A stretch of 64,000 bases of DNA from Catenulispora acidiphila DSM 44928 (GTDB lineage Bacteria; Actinomycetota; Actinomycetes; Streptomycetales; Catenulisporaceae). The stretch's first letter is position 1. Each line of letters opens with the position of its first letter. Under the pieces are notes generated by a model. It was not told the DNA's origin and did not search any database. It worked only from the letters and a program-made list of their open reading frames with translations. The translations under genes were made by a program, and so were the position numbers. Where the stretch lies: positions 620,001-684,000 of the forward strand of contig NC_013131.1 of the NCBI RefSeq assembly GCF_000024025.1, read 5' to 3'. Below, one piece after another: positions 1 to 7,923 of the stretch.

Positions 1-138
1 GAGCTCGAGGAAGTGGATCGAGTCGTAGCCGAGATCGTCGATGAGGATGAGTTCGGGTCCGGCGGTCTCCGGCTTGGCCGGCGACATGTCACCGATGATC
101 TCCTGCACGCGTACCACAGTCTGCTCATACAACTGCAT
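1..138 (-). CDS. Acyl carrier protein, 3' end outside the window
   Basis: The first 46 codons of a small acidic protein are visible, starting at ATG 138 with a good ribosome site (GGAGAGA) just upstream. The sequence ends in LIDDLGYDSIHFLEL, the acyl carrier protein signature in which the Ser of DS carries 4'-phosphopantetheine. The gene runs off the left edge. It is the last visible gene of a minus-strand series: fatty acyl-AMP ligase, ferritin-like protein, ACP. By family knowledge, an acyl-AMP ligase next to a free-standing ACP activates a fatty acid and loads it on the carrier. That this ACP is the ligase's partner is inferred from gene order only. Confidence 0.8.
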   Translation of the reverse strand, partial: MQLYEQTVVRVQEIIGDMSPAKPETAGPELILIDDLGYDSIHFLEL

Positions 139-238
139 GGGTCTCTCCAAAGGCGTACGGCGGTTCAGTCGGATTGAAGTGATGGACACACCAGACGGGT
201 GGAATCGACGGATGGGCGATGAAAGCAGGTTGATAACC

Positions 239-309
239 GCCTGACGTCGCTGTCAGAGCGGATGTGACTGAGCGGATTCGACGGAACAATGCCTGACGTC
301 GCTGTCAGA
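239..309. repeat. Two 19-bp direct repeats, each a small hairpin
   Basis: The sequence GCCTGACGTCGCTGTCAGA occurs at 239–257 and again at 291–309. Each copy contains inverted arms CTGAC and GTCAG around a 6-nt loop. The second copy overlaps the stop codon of the ferritin-like gene; the first lies in the gap before the ACP gene. They could be a duplicated regulatory hairpin or remains of a small repeat family. Confidence 0.6.
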
Positions 310-1366
310 CCAGACCCAGCTGGCGGGCCCGTGCCACCGGATGGTGGGCACCCCAACGCTCCCGGTACTCAGCGAACGCGGCGTCGAGCCCGCTGCTCCA
401 ACACAGGTTGGCCGATGTGTCCAGGGCCGCGAGCCCGACCACCTCGACATGCCGGCACATTCGCGCGTTCGCCGCGGACCACTCCGCGGCCAGGTTCCCG
501 GCATACGCGCGCAGCGCCGTCGGCAGCACCGGACTGGCCGCGCGCCGGGCCGGGTTCACCAGCACCCTGGTCGCCGCGCCGAGGCCGTCCAGATACGCCT
601 CGCCGATCGCATCGGCGTATCCCGACTGTGCCCCGCGCCGGGTCGCGGCCAGGCCGAACGTCACATGCCGTGCCTCGTCACGCACGACGTTCGCGAGCCC
701 CTCGGACAGCGCGGTCAGCTCGCAGCTCTTGGCCAGGGCCCGCAGCGCGCGCAGCCCTGCGACAGCGAGCAGCCCCTCGGCGAGCAGGTGGTAGGAGACC
801 ACCGCGACATGCCAGACCCGCCGGTCGTCGGGCCGGGTCCGCACGGCTGCGGTGTGCCGGGTCAGCAACGGGTCGTACACCACGCCGAACCCGGACTCGC
901 CGCCCATCGCGCCGTGCGGTTCCAGCTGCTCGGCGGCTATGCCCGCGACGTCGGACAGGTAGCTTTGGAAGAACCGTACGTGCCGGGCCTCGTCGGCCAT
1001 CTGTGTACACAGATAGAGGCGGTCGGCCTCATCCGGCGCGTGGTCCGCGAGGGCGCTGAGCGTCCGGGTGACGCAGGACTCTCCGATCTCGAGTTCGGCG
1101 AGCGCGCTCAGGATCTCGCGCCGGGCGAACGGCCTGAGCTCAGCGAAGCGTCGGCGGTCCCGCGCGAGGTCGAGCCCCGCGACGCTCCACTGCCGGGACT
1201 CCCACCGGTTGTAGAGATCCGCGGAACCGGGCAGGCTGCGCAGGCCGTCACGGCCCGGTGGCCCAACCTCGTCGTGCGCGTCGTGCGCGTGCCCCTCGGT
1301 ATCGGAGCCGGCCGTGCCTTCCTGCGCGCTCCCGCCGTCCGTCCCCGTGCTCGCCCCGCCGCTCAT
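305..1366 (-). CDS. Ferritin-like (ribonucleotide-reductase-R2-like) di-iron protein
   Basis: A 353-residue protein with two copies of DEARHV about 110–120 residues apart, plus upstream glutamates in ALAELEIGES and HLLAEGLL. This spacing of Glu and Glu-x-x-His ligands is that of a four-helix di-iron carboxylate fold, as in ferritin-like oxygenases. The start at 1366 overlaps the stop of the acyl-AMP ligase (TGATG), so the two are translationally coupled. An in-frame start further upstream exists but would lie inside the ligase gene. Inferred role: oxidation (hydroxylation, desaturation or N-oxygenation) of the acyl chain on the ACP encoded next. The substrate cannot be read from the sequence. 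Confidence 0.75.
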   Translation of the reverse strand: MSGGASTGTDGGSAQEGTAGSDTEGHAHDAHDEVGPPGRDGLRSLPGSADLYNRWESRQWSVAGLDLARDRRRFAELRPFARREILSALAELEIGESCVTRTLSALADHAPDEADRLYLCTQMADEARHVRFFQSYLSDVAGIAAEQLEPHGAMGGESGFGVVYDPLLTRHTAAVRTRPDDRRVWHVAVVSYHLLAEGLLAVAGLRALRALAKSCELTALSEGLANVVRDEARHVTFGLAATRRGAQSGYADAIGEAYLDGLGAATRVLVNPARRAASPVLPTALRAYAGNLAAEWSAANARMCRHVEVVGLAALDTSANLCWSSGLDAAFAEYRERWGAHHPVARARQLGLV

Positions 1367-3102
1367 CAGCTCTGCTCCCCCGCCGGCCAGGGCCATTCGC
1401 CGTGCACCAGACGCCAACCGTCGGGTACGCCTCCGTCGAGCAGTCTCAGCCACAGGTGGCGCCGGCGGGGCTTGCCGCTCGACGTCCGGGCGATGGAGCC
1501 CTTCGAGCCTTGGAAGATCAGGACCGGGAGGTCGGTCGAGGCCGCGGTGCGGATCCGCTGCTCGGCTTTGGCCGACCAGGTCCGGGGCGGATCGCCCTCG
1601 ACGAACACCGCCGCGAGGTCACGGGTCCCGATCGTGCCGAAGACCGCCGCGTACGCGGCGGGCCCCTGCTCACCGCCGAGCCGGGAAAGCTCCGCCTCCA
1701 CGTCCTCGGCGTAGACGCCGTGCCCGTGCACCCGCAGCGCGTCGCCGATGCGCCCGACGACGTAAAGCTCCCCGTCGAGCAGAAATCCGGCGTCCCCGGT
1801 GTCCAGGACAGGGTCCGCACCCGGCGCGTCCGCCGCTGAGCCCCGCGCCGAGAAGGGAACTGAACCGTCCCGCGTCAGGTACCCGGCCGCCAGCGAATCG
1901 CCCGACAGGCGTATTTCACCGAAGGTCCCGTCGGGCACCTCGTCCCCGGCGTCGTCGACGACCGTCACGGCGACGCCGTCGGCCGCGCGGCCGCAGCTCG
2001 CGAGCCACCCGGCGCCCTGGACCGCGTCCCGTCCGAGTCTGCCCTCCTGGCTGATCGCGACCGGGGAGCCGGCCGTCAGCGCCCAGTCCACGACCTTCAC
2101 CAGCCGCGAACCAGCCCGGGCGGGCACACCGGTGGCCAGGAGCGTGCCCTCGGCCAGGCCGTACGCCCCCATCAGCGACGAGGTGTCGAATCCGCGCCGA
2201 CCCACCAACGCCTGGAAGTCCGCCACCGCCGCCGGGTCGATCCGCTCGGCGCCGAGGATCGCGACTCGCCACCGCGAGAAGTCCATGCCGTCCAGCTCGC
2301 CGGCTCGGACCCGGGCCGCCACGTGGGCGTAGCCGAAGCTCGGCGACGTGGTGATGGTGGCGCCGTGGACGCCGAAGCACTCCAGCCAGCGCGCGGGCGT
2401 GCGGACGAACTGACGCGGCGTCATCAGCCACAGATCCGTCCCGGCGGCGAAGGAGGTGATCAGCGCGCCGACCAGGCCCATGTCGTGATGTAGCGGCAGC
2501 CAGCTGGCGAAGACGTCGTCGTCCTCCCAGCGCATCCAGGAGCGGATCGCCGCGATGTTCGCCGTCAGGTTCGCCCAGGAGACCCGCACGCCCTTTGGGG
2601 TGCCGGAGGAGCCGGAGGTGAACTGGAGCAGCGCCGAGTCCGAGGGCTTGCGCCGGTAGGGATCCCCGGAGTCGGCGGGCACGTGCGCGGCGTCGGCGAT
2701 GTCGACCACGCCCGCCGGACAACCCGCGGCGGCCAGCGCGGCCAGGACCTCGGCCCGGTGCCCGGCGCCGGTGCACACCAGGTCGGGCCGGGCCACCCGC
2801 AGTGTTTCGGCCACGTGCGCCACGTAGCGGTCGGCTTCGCGCAGCGCGGTCGGCGGTGCGAGCGGCACCGGCACCGCGCCGACCGCGAGCGCCGCCATGA
2901 AGGCGGTGACGAAATGCAGGGGATCGGCCAGCACGATCGCGACGCGGTCCTCGGCGCACACGTCCCGGTCGCGCAGGAGCCATATGGCCCGGCGAACAGC
3001 GGCAGCTATATCAGCATACGAATGCCGGCGCCAGTCCCCGTCACGGCCCAGTATGCACAGCCCGGTCTCGGTATTCGGCATCAACAGCCAGTTCAACAGC
3101 AT
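1366..3102 (-). CDS. Fatty acyl-AMP ligase (FAAL-type adenylating enzyme)
   Basis: A 578-residue member of the acyl-adenylate-forming superfamily. Near residues 160–172 lies the ATP-binding P-loop FTSGSSGTPKGV. Further motifs are GAYGLAEGTLL, SCGRAADG, GEIRLSGDSLAAGYL, the DTGDAGF adenine-pocket motif and the C-terminal SIARTSSGKPRR. The pattern is that of FAALs, which make fatty acyl-AMP and pass the chain to a carrier protein rather than to CoA. The start at 3102 has a G-rich stretch about 10 nt upstream; an alternative ATG at 3153 has none. The open frame continues upstream into the neighbouring transporter, but that part reads as its shadow. The gene overlaps the di-iron gene by one base. 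Confidence 0.85.
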   Translation of the reverse strand: MLLNWLLMPNTETGLCILGRDGDWRRHSYADIAAAVRRAIWLLRDRDVCAEDRVAIVLADPLHFVTAFMAALAVGAVPVPLAPPTALREADRYVAHVAETLRVARPDLVCTGAGHRAEVLAALAAAGCPAGVVDIADAAHVPADSGDPYRRKPSDSALLQFTSGSSGTPKGVRVSWANLTANIAAIRSWMRWEDDDVFASWLPLHHDMGLVGALITSFAAGTDLWLMTPRQFVRTPARWLECFGVHGATITTSPSFGYAHVAARVRAGELDGMDFSRWRVAILGAERIDPAAVADFQALVGRRGFDTSSLMGAYGLAEGTLLATGVPARAGSRLVKVVDWALTAGSPVAISQEGRLGRDAVQGAGWLASCGRAADGVAVTVVDDAGDEVPDGTFGEIRLSGDSLAAGYLTRDGSVPFSARGSAADAPGADPVLDTGDAGFLLDGELYVVGRIGDALRVHGHGVYAEDVEAELSRLGGEQGPAAYAAVFGTIGTRDLAAVFVEGDPPRTWSAKAEQRIRTAASTDLPVLIFQGSKGSIARTSSGKPRRRHLWLRLLDGGVPDGWRLVHGEWPWPAGEQS

Positions 3103-3266
3103 ATCCACAACCCCGTGGCCGTTTTGATCAGCTCTCTGATACCAGCATGACATGGAATAGCGCGAATGTGAAGTTTTTTCATTAAATAACGGCCTACCTG
3201 CGCATATTCCCGTTCGATCTTGATAGTACGGAAACCGACCTTTTTTGACGATTCGCGGTGCCTCGG
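3103..3266 (-). promoter_or_regulatory. AT-rich leader of the acyl-AMP ligase operon
   Basis: This 164-bp gap between the transporter and the ligase is clearly AT-richer than its surroundings, with runs of A and T near 3174–3188 and 3239–3246. Its composition suggests a promoter for the minus-strand ligase operon. I cannot place confident -35 and -10 boxes. Confidence 0.35.
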
Positions 3267-4508
3267 TCAGGCGCGCGGGCGCACCTGCGCGCCAGCCGGG
3301 ACCGACCGCGGCACCGACGTGGGCGCCTCCGCCGGGGAGTCCGTATGCAGCCCCAGCACCGTGAGCACCAGCGCCGCGACGGTCACCGCCGCCGCGACCC
3401 CGAAGCCCTCCCGGTACCCCAGGTGCGCCGCGACCGCGCCGCTGATCGGCCCGGCCGCCATGATCCCCAGGTCCCAGAACGAGGTCATCGTGCCCATCGA
3501 CACGCCGGCCTGCAGCGGACCGGTGCGGCCGAGTGTGATCTTGCTGGTGGACGGATAGATGACGCCGAGCCCGATGCCGGTGACGACACAGCCGGCCAGC
3601 GCACCGCCCTGGGAGGAGGAGGCGGCCAGAACGCAGAGCCCGGCGATCTCGACGACCAGCGTGACCCGGGCGACCCGGATGCCGCCGTACTGGTCGGTCA
3701 GGGGGCTGCCGGCGGCGCGTGTGGCCAGGAACGCCACGGCGAACACGGTCAGGCCGATGCCCTGGCCGCCGATGTGGTCGTGCGTCAAATAAAGGACGAG
3801 CAGTGCGTTCAGGGTGCCGTAGCCGTAGGCGGCGAGCCCGAGCACGATGCCCGGCACGCTGACGCCGATCGGCACGATGTCCCGCCAGCCCTGCGGCCGG
3901 ATCTCGCGTCGGGGCGAGACCGCGGGCTGCGGCCTGGTGGAGGCGATCAGCACGCTGGAAACCAGCGGCAGGCCGAAGATCGTCCACCACGTCGCGGTCG
4001 ACCCGCCGAGGTGGTTCACCCCGACCGCGGCCAGCGGCCCGAGCGCCAGGCCGCCCCACATCGACAGTCCGAACCAGCCCGCGATCCGGCCGCGCCGGTC
4101 GGCCGCGATCCCCGTGAGCACCCAGGGCAGGCAGCCGGAGAACAGCGCCCCCTCGCCGATGCCCATCAGCAGCCGGAAAATGATCAGCACGAGCGCGGAC
4201 GGGGCGGTCAGCTGGCCGAGGGCGGCCAGCGTGGTGATCGCGCCGCCGGCTACGGAGACGTTCCTGGCCAGCCCCGCGTCCCCGGCCCGGCCGGCGAACG
4301 GTCGGGTCACGGCGGTGCCCAGGTAGGCGATGCCCACCGCGACGCCGATGATCGTGGGGCCGTCGCCGAACTTCGACGTCATGTAGCCGGGCAGTTCCTG
4401 GAGCGTCGCCCCCAGCGCGAGGTACCCGAAGAAGACGGCGGACCACAGCCGCCGCACTGGTGGAGGCTGCACCTGCGTCACATGTTTCCCCTGCTCGCTC
4501 GACGCCAT
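3267..4508 (-). CDS. MFS transporter
   Basis: A 413-residue polytopic membrane protein with about twelve hydrophobic segments and the typical short loops of the major facilitator superfamily. It has a duplicated organisation and a central cytoplasmic loop with SPRREIRPQG. It is most likely a drug- or metabolite-exporting member. It lies upstream of the FAAL–di-iron–ACP genes on the same strand and is divergent from a LysR-type regulator 109 bp away. It may export the product of the acyl cluster under control of that regulator; this is inference from position. The ATG at 4508 is the natural start, just before the first membrane segment. Confidence 0.8.
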   Translation of the reverse strand: MASSEQGKHVTQVQPPPVRRLWSAVFFGYLALGATLQELPGYMTSKFGDGPTIIGVAVGIAYLGTAVTRPFAGRAGDAGLARNVSVAGGAITTLAALGQLTAPSALVLIIFRLLMGIGEGALFSGCLPWVLTGIAADRRGRIAGWFGLSMWGGLALGPLAAVGVNHLGGSTATWWTIFGLPLVSSVLIASTRPQPAVSPRREIRPQGWRDIVPIGVSVPGIVLGLAAYGYGTLNALLVLYLTHDHIGGQGIGLTVFAVAFLATRAAGSPLTDQYGGIRVARVTLVVEIAGLCVLAASSSQGGALAGCVVTGIGLGVIYPSTSKITLGRTGPLQAGVSMGTMTSFWDLGIMAAGPISGAVAAHLGYREGFGVAAAVTVAALVLTVLGLHTDSPAEAPTSVPRSVPAGAQVRPRA

Positions 4509-4617
4509 CGGGGGTCTGATGGCGGGGGAACGGCGCGCAGTTCCCTGCTTCGAGCATGACGGCGGGTTAAAGACCAGGTCCAGTTAGGCTTCCCGATGAT
4601 GGCTGTAAGCTGAGCTG

Positions 4618-5493
4618 ATGCTCGATGTGAATCGCCTGCGTCTGCTCCGCGAACTGTCCCATCGTGGCACGATCGCCGCCGTCGCCGAGGCCCTGTCTTT
4701 CACCCCTTCGGCCGTGTCCCAGCAACTTTCCACGCTCGAGCGGGAGGCCGGGGTCGCGCTGCTGGCCCGGACCGGCCGCCGCGTCACCCTCACCCCCGCC
4801 GGGCAGAACCTGGTCGAGCACACCGAATCGGTCCTGGAGCACCTGGCCCGCGCCGAGGCCGAACTCGCCCGGGTTCGCGCAGGGCTCGCCGGTCCCGTAC
4901 GCATCGGTAGCTACCCGTCCGCGGCCCGCACCTTGTTCCCGGCCGTCCTGACCCTACTGGCCCGCTCCCACCCGATGCTCGAGCCGCAGATCACCGAGCT
5001 CGACCCGGCCGAGGTCCCCTCCGCGCTGCGCGCCGGGGACGTCGACATGGCCCTGGTCCACGAGTACGACTTCGTCCCGGCCACGTCCGATCCAGGCCTG
5101 AACAGCGAGGCGCTGTTCACCGAGCCGCTCTACCTGGCCGCGCCGGAGCAAGGCACGATCGCCGACCACCGGGACAGCTCTTGGATCGTCTCCCCGGCCG
5201 GCACGATGTGCCGCAGCAGCACCGAACGAGCCTGCCAGGCCGCCGGCTTCAGCCCGCGCGTGCGCCACGAGATCGACGACTTCGCCACCGCCATGGTGCT
5301 CGCCGCCCTGGGCCAGGGCGTGACGCTGGTCCCGCACCTCGCCGCGCTGGCCCCGCCCGAAGGCCTGACCCTCACCCGGCAGTCCATGAGTCGGCGCACC
5401 CGCATCGCCTACCGCGCCGGCACCGCCGGTCACCCCGCGGTCGCCGCCGTCACCTCCGCCCTGCGCGAAGCCGTCCCCACCGACCTGAGCTGA
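4618..5493 (+). CDS. LysR-type transcriptional regulator
   Basis: A 291-residue protein that begins MLDVNRLRLLRELSHRGTI, followed by the helix-turn-helix AVAEALSFTPSAVSQQLSTL. A substrate-binding domain with two alpha/beta lobes fills the rest, for example VRIGSYPSAARTLFPAVL. Length and layout match the LysR family. It is divergent from the MFS transporter gene; LysR proteins usually control the divergent neighbour from the shared intergenic region, in response to a small ligand. The ligand is unknown. Confidence 0.9.
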   Translation: MLDVNRLRLLRELSHRGTIAAVAEALSFTPSAVSQQLSTLEREAGVALLARTGRRVTLTPAGQNLVEHTESVLEHLARAEAELARVRAGLAGPVRIGSYPSAARTLFPAVLTLLARSHPMLEPQITELDPAEVPSALRAGDVDMALVHEYDFVPATSDPGLNSEALFTEPLYLAAPEQGTIADHRDSSWIVSPAGTMCRSSTERACQAAGFSPRVRHEIDDFATAMVLAALGQGVTLVPHLAALAPPEGLTLTRQSMSRRTRIAYRAGTAGHPAVAAVTSALREAVPTDLS

Positions 5494-5517
5494 GGGCTGC
5501 TCCGCGCAGGCACTGGA

Positions 5518-5838
5518 TCACAGTTGCGTGAGGCCACCGTCCACCAGACTTCGAGTACGGCGACGACGACTTTGTTTCACAGCGACCACAGCGTTGTCAG
5601 CCGGACCGGAAGACACGCGGCGCAGCCGCCGATGATCAGCAGGGTCGGCTGTGGACCGGTCACGCGGTGATCGCCAGCCAGCGTTGAGGTAGACGCCTGC
5701 TGAGAGCCCGGTTTCGCGCTGGTACGGCGCGGACAGGTTGGGGATCAGCGGAAACCATACGAGCAGAAGCAGGCCGGACAGGAAGGCCGGTACTCGCAGA
5801 TAGTTGATCCACGGCAGGTTGCCTTCCTGGGCCGACAC
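5518..5838 (-). pseudogene. Fragment of a polytopic membrane protein (uncertain)
   Basis: The first 55 or so codons, from GTG 5838, read LPWINYLRVPAFLSGLLLL and on through a second hydrophobic stretch, as in a real integral membrane protein. The remaining ~50 residues are Arg-rich, without membrane segments, and look like an out-of-frame continuation. I read it as a cut remnant at the edge of the mobile-element zone. The rest of 5494–6029 shows no other gene. Confidence 0.3.
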
Positions 5839-6029
5839 CCGTTCACCCGCGAGCGGCCCCGAAGCTGCCAGCCCCGCCGGTCTGTCTCATCTATCTCCGG
5901 CCTGCGCACCAATTCGCATCCAGATCAATGAGCCGAGAACTATACGGCCGCAAATAGTCGGGCGCGCCCTCCCGCAATTTCCGCAGCTTTGCCGACGCTT
6001 TTTTATATAAGAGCGACCGAGGATAGGTG

Positions 6030-6221
6030 TTACTTCAGGCGCCGGGCGGTGGGTCGGGTATCCCATCGGTAGCGGGTGCGGGCTTCCCAGATGAGTGCAC
6101 GGACGGTGACGAACGCGGCGGCGAGGTAGAGGTAGAAGTCGACGACCTTGCCGTCGCGTTCGAAGCAGCGGCGGATCTTGGCGTAGCTGTTCATCCACGG
6201 CTGCGATCGTTCGACAACCCT
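6030..6221 (-). pseudogene. C-terminal remnant of an IS5-type transposase
   Basis: The minus strand encodes RVVERSQPWMNSYAKIRRC, then a stretch containing VDFYLYLAAAFVTVRALI, ending RPTARRLK and a stop at 6030. This is the familiar C-terminus of IS5-family (IS4-superfamily) transposases, including the catalytic Glu of the VVER motif. Everything upstream is missing: the sequence switches at about 6221 into the terminal inverted repeat of the next IS, so that IS inserted into or deleted through this one. Confidence 0.7.
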
Positions 6222-6343
6222 GCGCCTGCCGAATACCTTGTCCGTGCAGGTCAACCGCATGTGTGGGCTTGGTATGGAGGCTGTCGGCCCAGGATCGATC
6301 TTGTGCTGTGGTCTCGGCAAGGTGTCGGCCATGTTGGCCGGTT

Positions 6344-7466
6344 GTGTTGCTGCGTCTGACCTATCTCGCCGTGACCAACGCCTTCGCCGTTCTGCGGTTG
6401 CTGCCGATGAGCGACCGGGACAAGGATGCGGAGATCTTGGCCCCGCGTCATCAGCTCGCGGTCCTGCAGCGGCAACTCGGTCCGGCCGGTGCCAGGTTTG
6501 CCCCAGGGGACCGGGCCTTCCTCGCGGCGCTGCTGCAACCTCTGTCTCGGGCATCGTCGCGTCGGCTGCATCTGATCGTCAGCCCGGACACGGTGCTGCG
6601 ATGGCACCGTGATCTAATGCGCCAGCGCCATGCGAATACCTGCCGGCCGCAGCGAACCGGGCGCCTGCGTACTGTCGCCTCGATCAGGCGGCTGGTGCTC
6701 CGTCTGGTCCGGGAGAACCCACACTGGGGCTACCGCCGAGTCCACCGCGAACTGGCCACCCTGGGCATCAAGGTCGCCGCCTCGACCGTCTGGGAGATCC
6801 TCAAGGATGAGGGCATCAACCCGGCACCCGAGCGCCGCCAGCACTTGGGCCGCGTTCCTGCGCAGCCAGGCTGACGCGCTGCTGGCGTGCGACTTCATCG
6901 AGACCGTGACACTGACCGGGCAGCGCCAGTACATCCTGGCCGTCATCGAGCACGCCACCCGGCGCATCCGCGTGCTGGGCACCACTGCCCATCCCACCGC
7001 GGCCTGGGTCGCCCAAGCAGCACGGAACCTGGTCATGGACCTTGAAAACGCCGGAGCCGCAGTCAAGTACCTGATCCGCGACCGGGACGCGAAGTTCCCG
7101 CCGCTGTTCGACGAGATCCTCGCCCAGGCCGGGATCCAGGTCGTGCTCAGCGGCATCCGCATGCCGCGGATGAACTCGATAATGGAGCGTTGGGTGCAGA
7201 CCTGCCGCCGCGAACTGCTGGACCGCACCTTGATCTGGAACCAGCGCCATCTACTACACGCCCTGCGCCAGTATGAAACGCACTACAACAGCCACCGCGC
7301 CCACCAAGCGATGCAGCAGGCCGTGCCACTACGCGCAGTGCCCCCACCGATCACCGGCCCACACATCACCGACCCACACATCACCGGCCCACACATCACC
7401 GACCTCGACATCCGCCGACACGGCCGACTCGGCGGAACCATCCACGAGTACCGACACGCCGCCTGA
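6344..7466 (+). pseudogene. Transposase of insertion sequence A, frameshifted
   Basis: The protein starts at GTG 6344 (VLLRLTYLAVTNAF) and has an N-terminal helical region with HQLAVLQRQL. The reading frame changes near 6826–6840: the first half ends ERRQHLGRVPAQPG, and the other frame continues with TWAAFLRSQADALLACDF. The second half holds the rve-type catalytic core (LACDF, LIRDRDAKF, and ERW with the final Glu). Aligned with the equivalent protein in 8016–9106, a single-base indel explains the break. It is unlikely to be active unless the shift is programmed. Confidence 0.75.
7350..7409 (+). repeat. Four 15-bp tandem units in the transposase gene
   Basis: Units ATCACCGGCCCACAC and ATCACCGACCCACAC alternate at 7350, 7365, 7380 and, degenerate, 7395. 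They encode a repeated PHIT(G/D) near the transposase C-terminus. The related IS at 7924–9138 has only one copy of this segment (PPDITDLD). Confidence 0.8.
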
Positions 7467-7633
7467 CCTGCCCGGACGACATTATCGGCAGGCGCAGTGT
7501 TGGGGAGCCTTCCGCCGAACGGGCGAAAGATTATGCTCGGAGGCGGATTCGGCGTGCTTGTCAGTCGCCCCTCATGACAAGATTCGGGCGGCATCCCGAG
7601 CAGCACAACCTCTTTACTTGATGAGGAGCGTAA

Positions 7634-7918
7634 ATGGTGATCGCGGCCATTCCGGCGACCTTCGTAAGGCGGCTTGTCGTCGCCACATCCGTATTCGCAT
7701 CTTCCCTCGGAGGAGTCATTTTCTTAGCTCCGGCCGCGAACGCAACGCCGGCGCAATGCGTTGCCATTGCTTTGGCGGCCGCTCCGGACGCGAATAGGGG
7801 CCGAATCATCGAGGGTTGCCATTCCGGGCCCGATATGCATAGATGCTTTGTTCACCTGGTAGCTGCTGGCGTTGACGCAGTAGATGCCTACGACGCCTGT
7901 GAAGCCGCCCAGGACTGA
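7634..7918 (+). CDS. Small secreted protein with four cysteines
   Basis: A 94-residue protein from ATG 7634, preceded by the ribosome site GAGGAG. Residues 1–36 form a Sec signal peptide: a short basic start (RR at 12–13), a long hydrophobic core and a likely cleavage after ANA in LAPAANATPAQC. The mature ~58 residues contain four Cys (AQC, EGC, HRC, DAC), enough for two disulfides, and are otherwise Ala/Asp-rich. I do not recognise the family. It is wedged between two degenerate insertion sequences, and its lower GC and codon use suggest it came with the mobile element. Confidence 0.6.
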   Translation: MVIAAIPATFVRRLVVATSVFASSLGGVIFLAPAANATPAQCVAIALAAAPDANRGRIIEGCHSGPDMHRCFVHLVAAGVDAVDAYDACEAAQD

Positions 7919-7923
7919 CCGTA

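Larger units (their letters stand above)
6222..7495 (+). mobile_element. Insertion sequence A (DDE/rve transposase type)
   Basis: A 1,274-bp element bounded by imperfect inverted repeats. The left end starts GCGCCTGCCGA at 6222, and the reverse complement of the right end at 7495 starts with the same 11 bases; similarity continues through a GTCCG(T/G)GCAGGTC block. I see no target-site duplication. The family looks related to IS481/IS3-like elements from the transposase, but I do not assign it firmly. Confidence 0.65.

Noticed and set aside
289-1714. Long plus-strand open frames over the di-iron and ligase genes
   Set aside because: They are Arg/Pro/Ala-rich antisense shadows typical of GC-rich DNA, with no ribosome sites or domain motifs.
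1366-4557. One continuous open frame of over 1,000 codons spanning transporter and acyl-AMP ligase
   Set aside because: Only the part from about 3102 down reads as a protein; the upstream part is Arg/Gly-rich nonsense over the MFS gene in another frame, and a ribosome site supports a start at 3102.
7350-7409. CRISPR-like repeat array
   Set aside because: The units are contiguous 15-mers without spacers, lie inside a transposase reading frame, and no cas genes are present.
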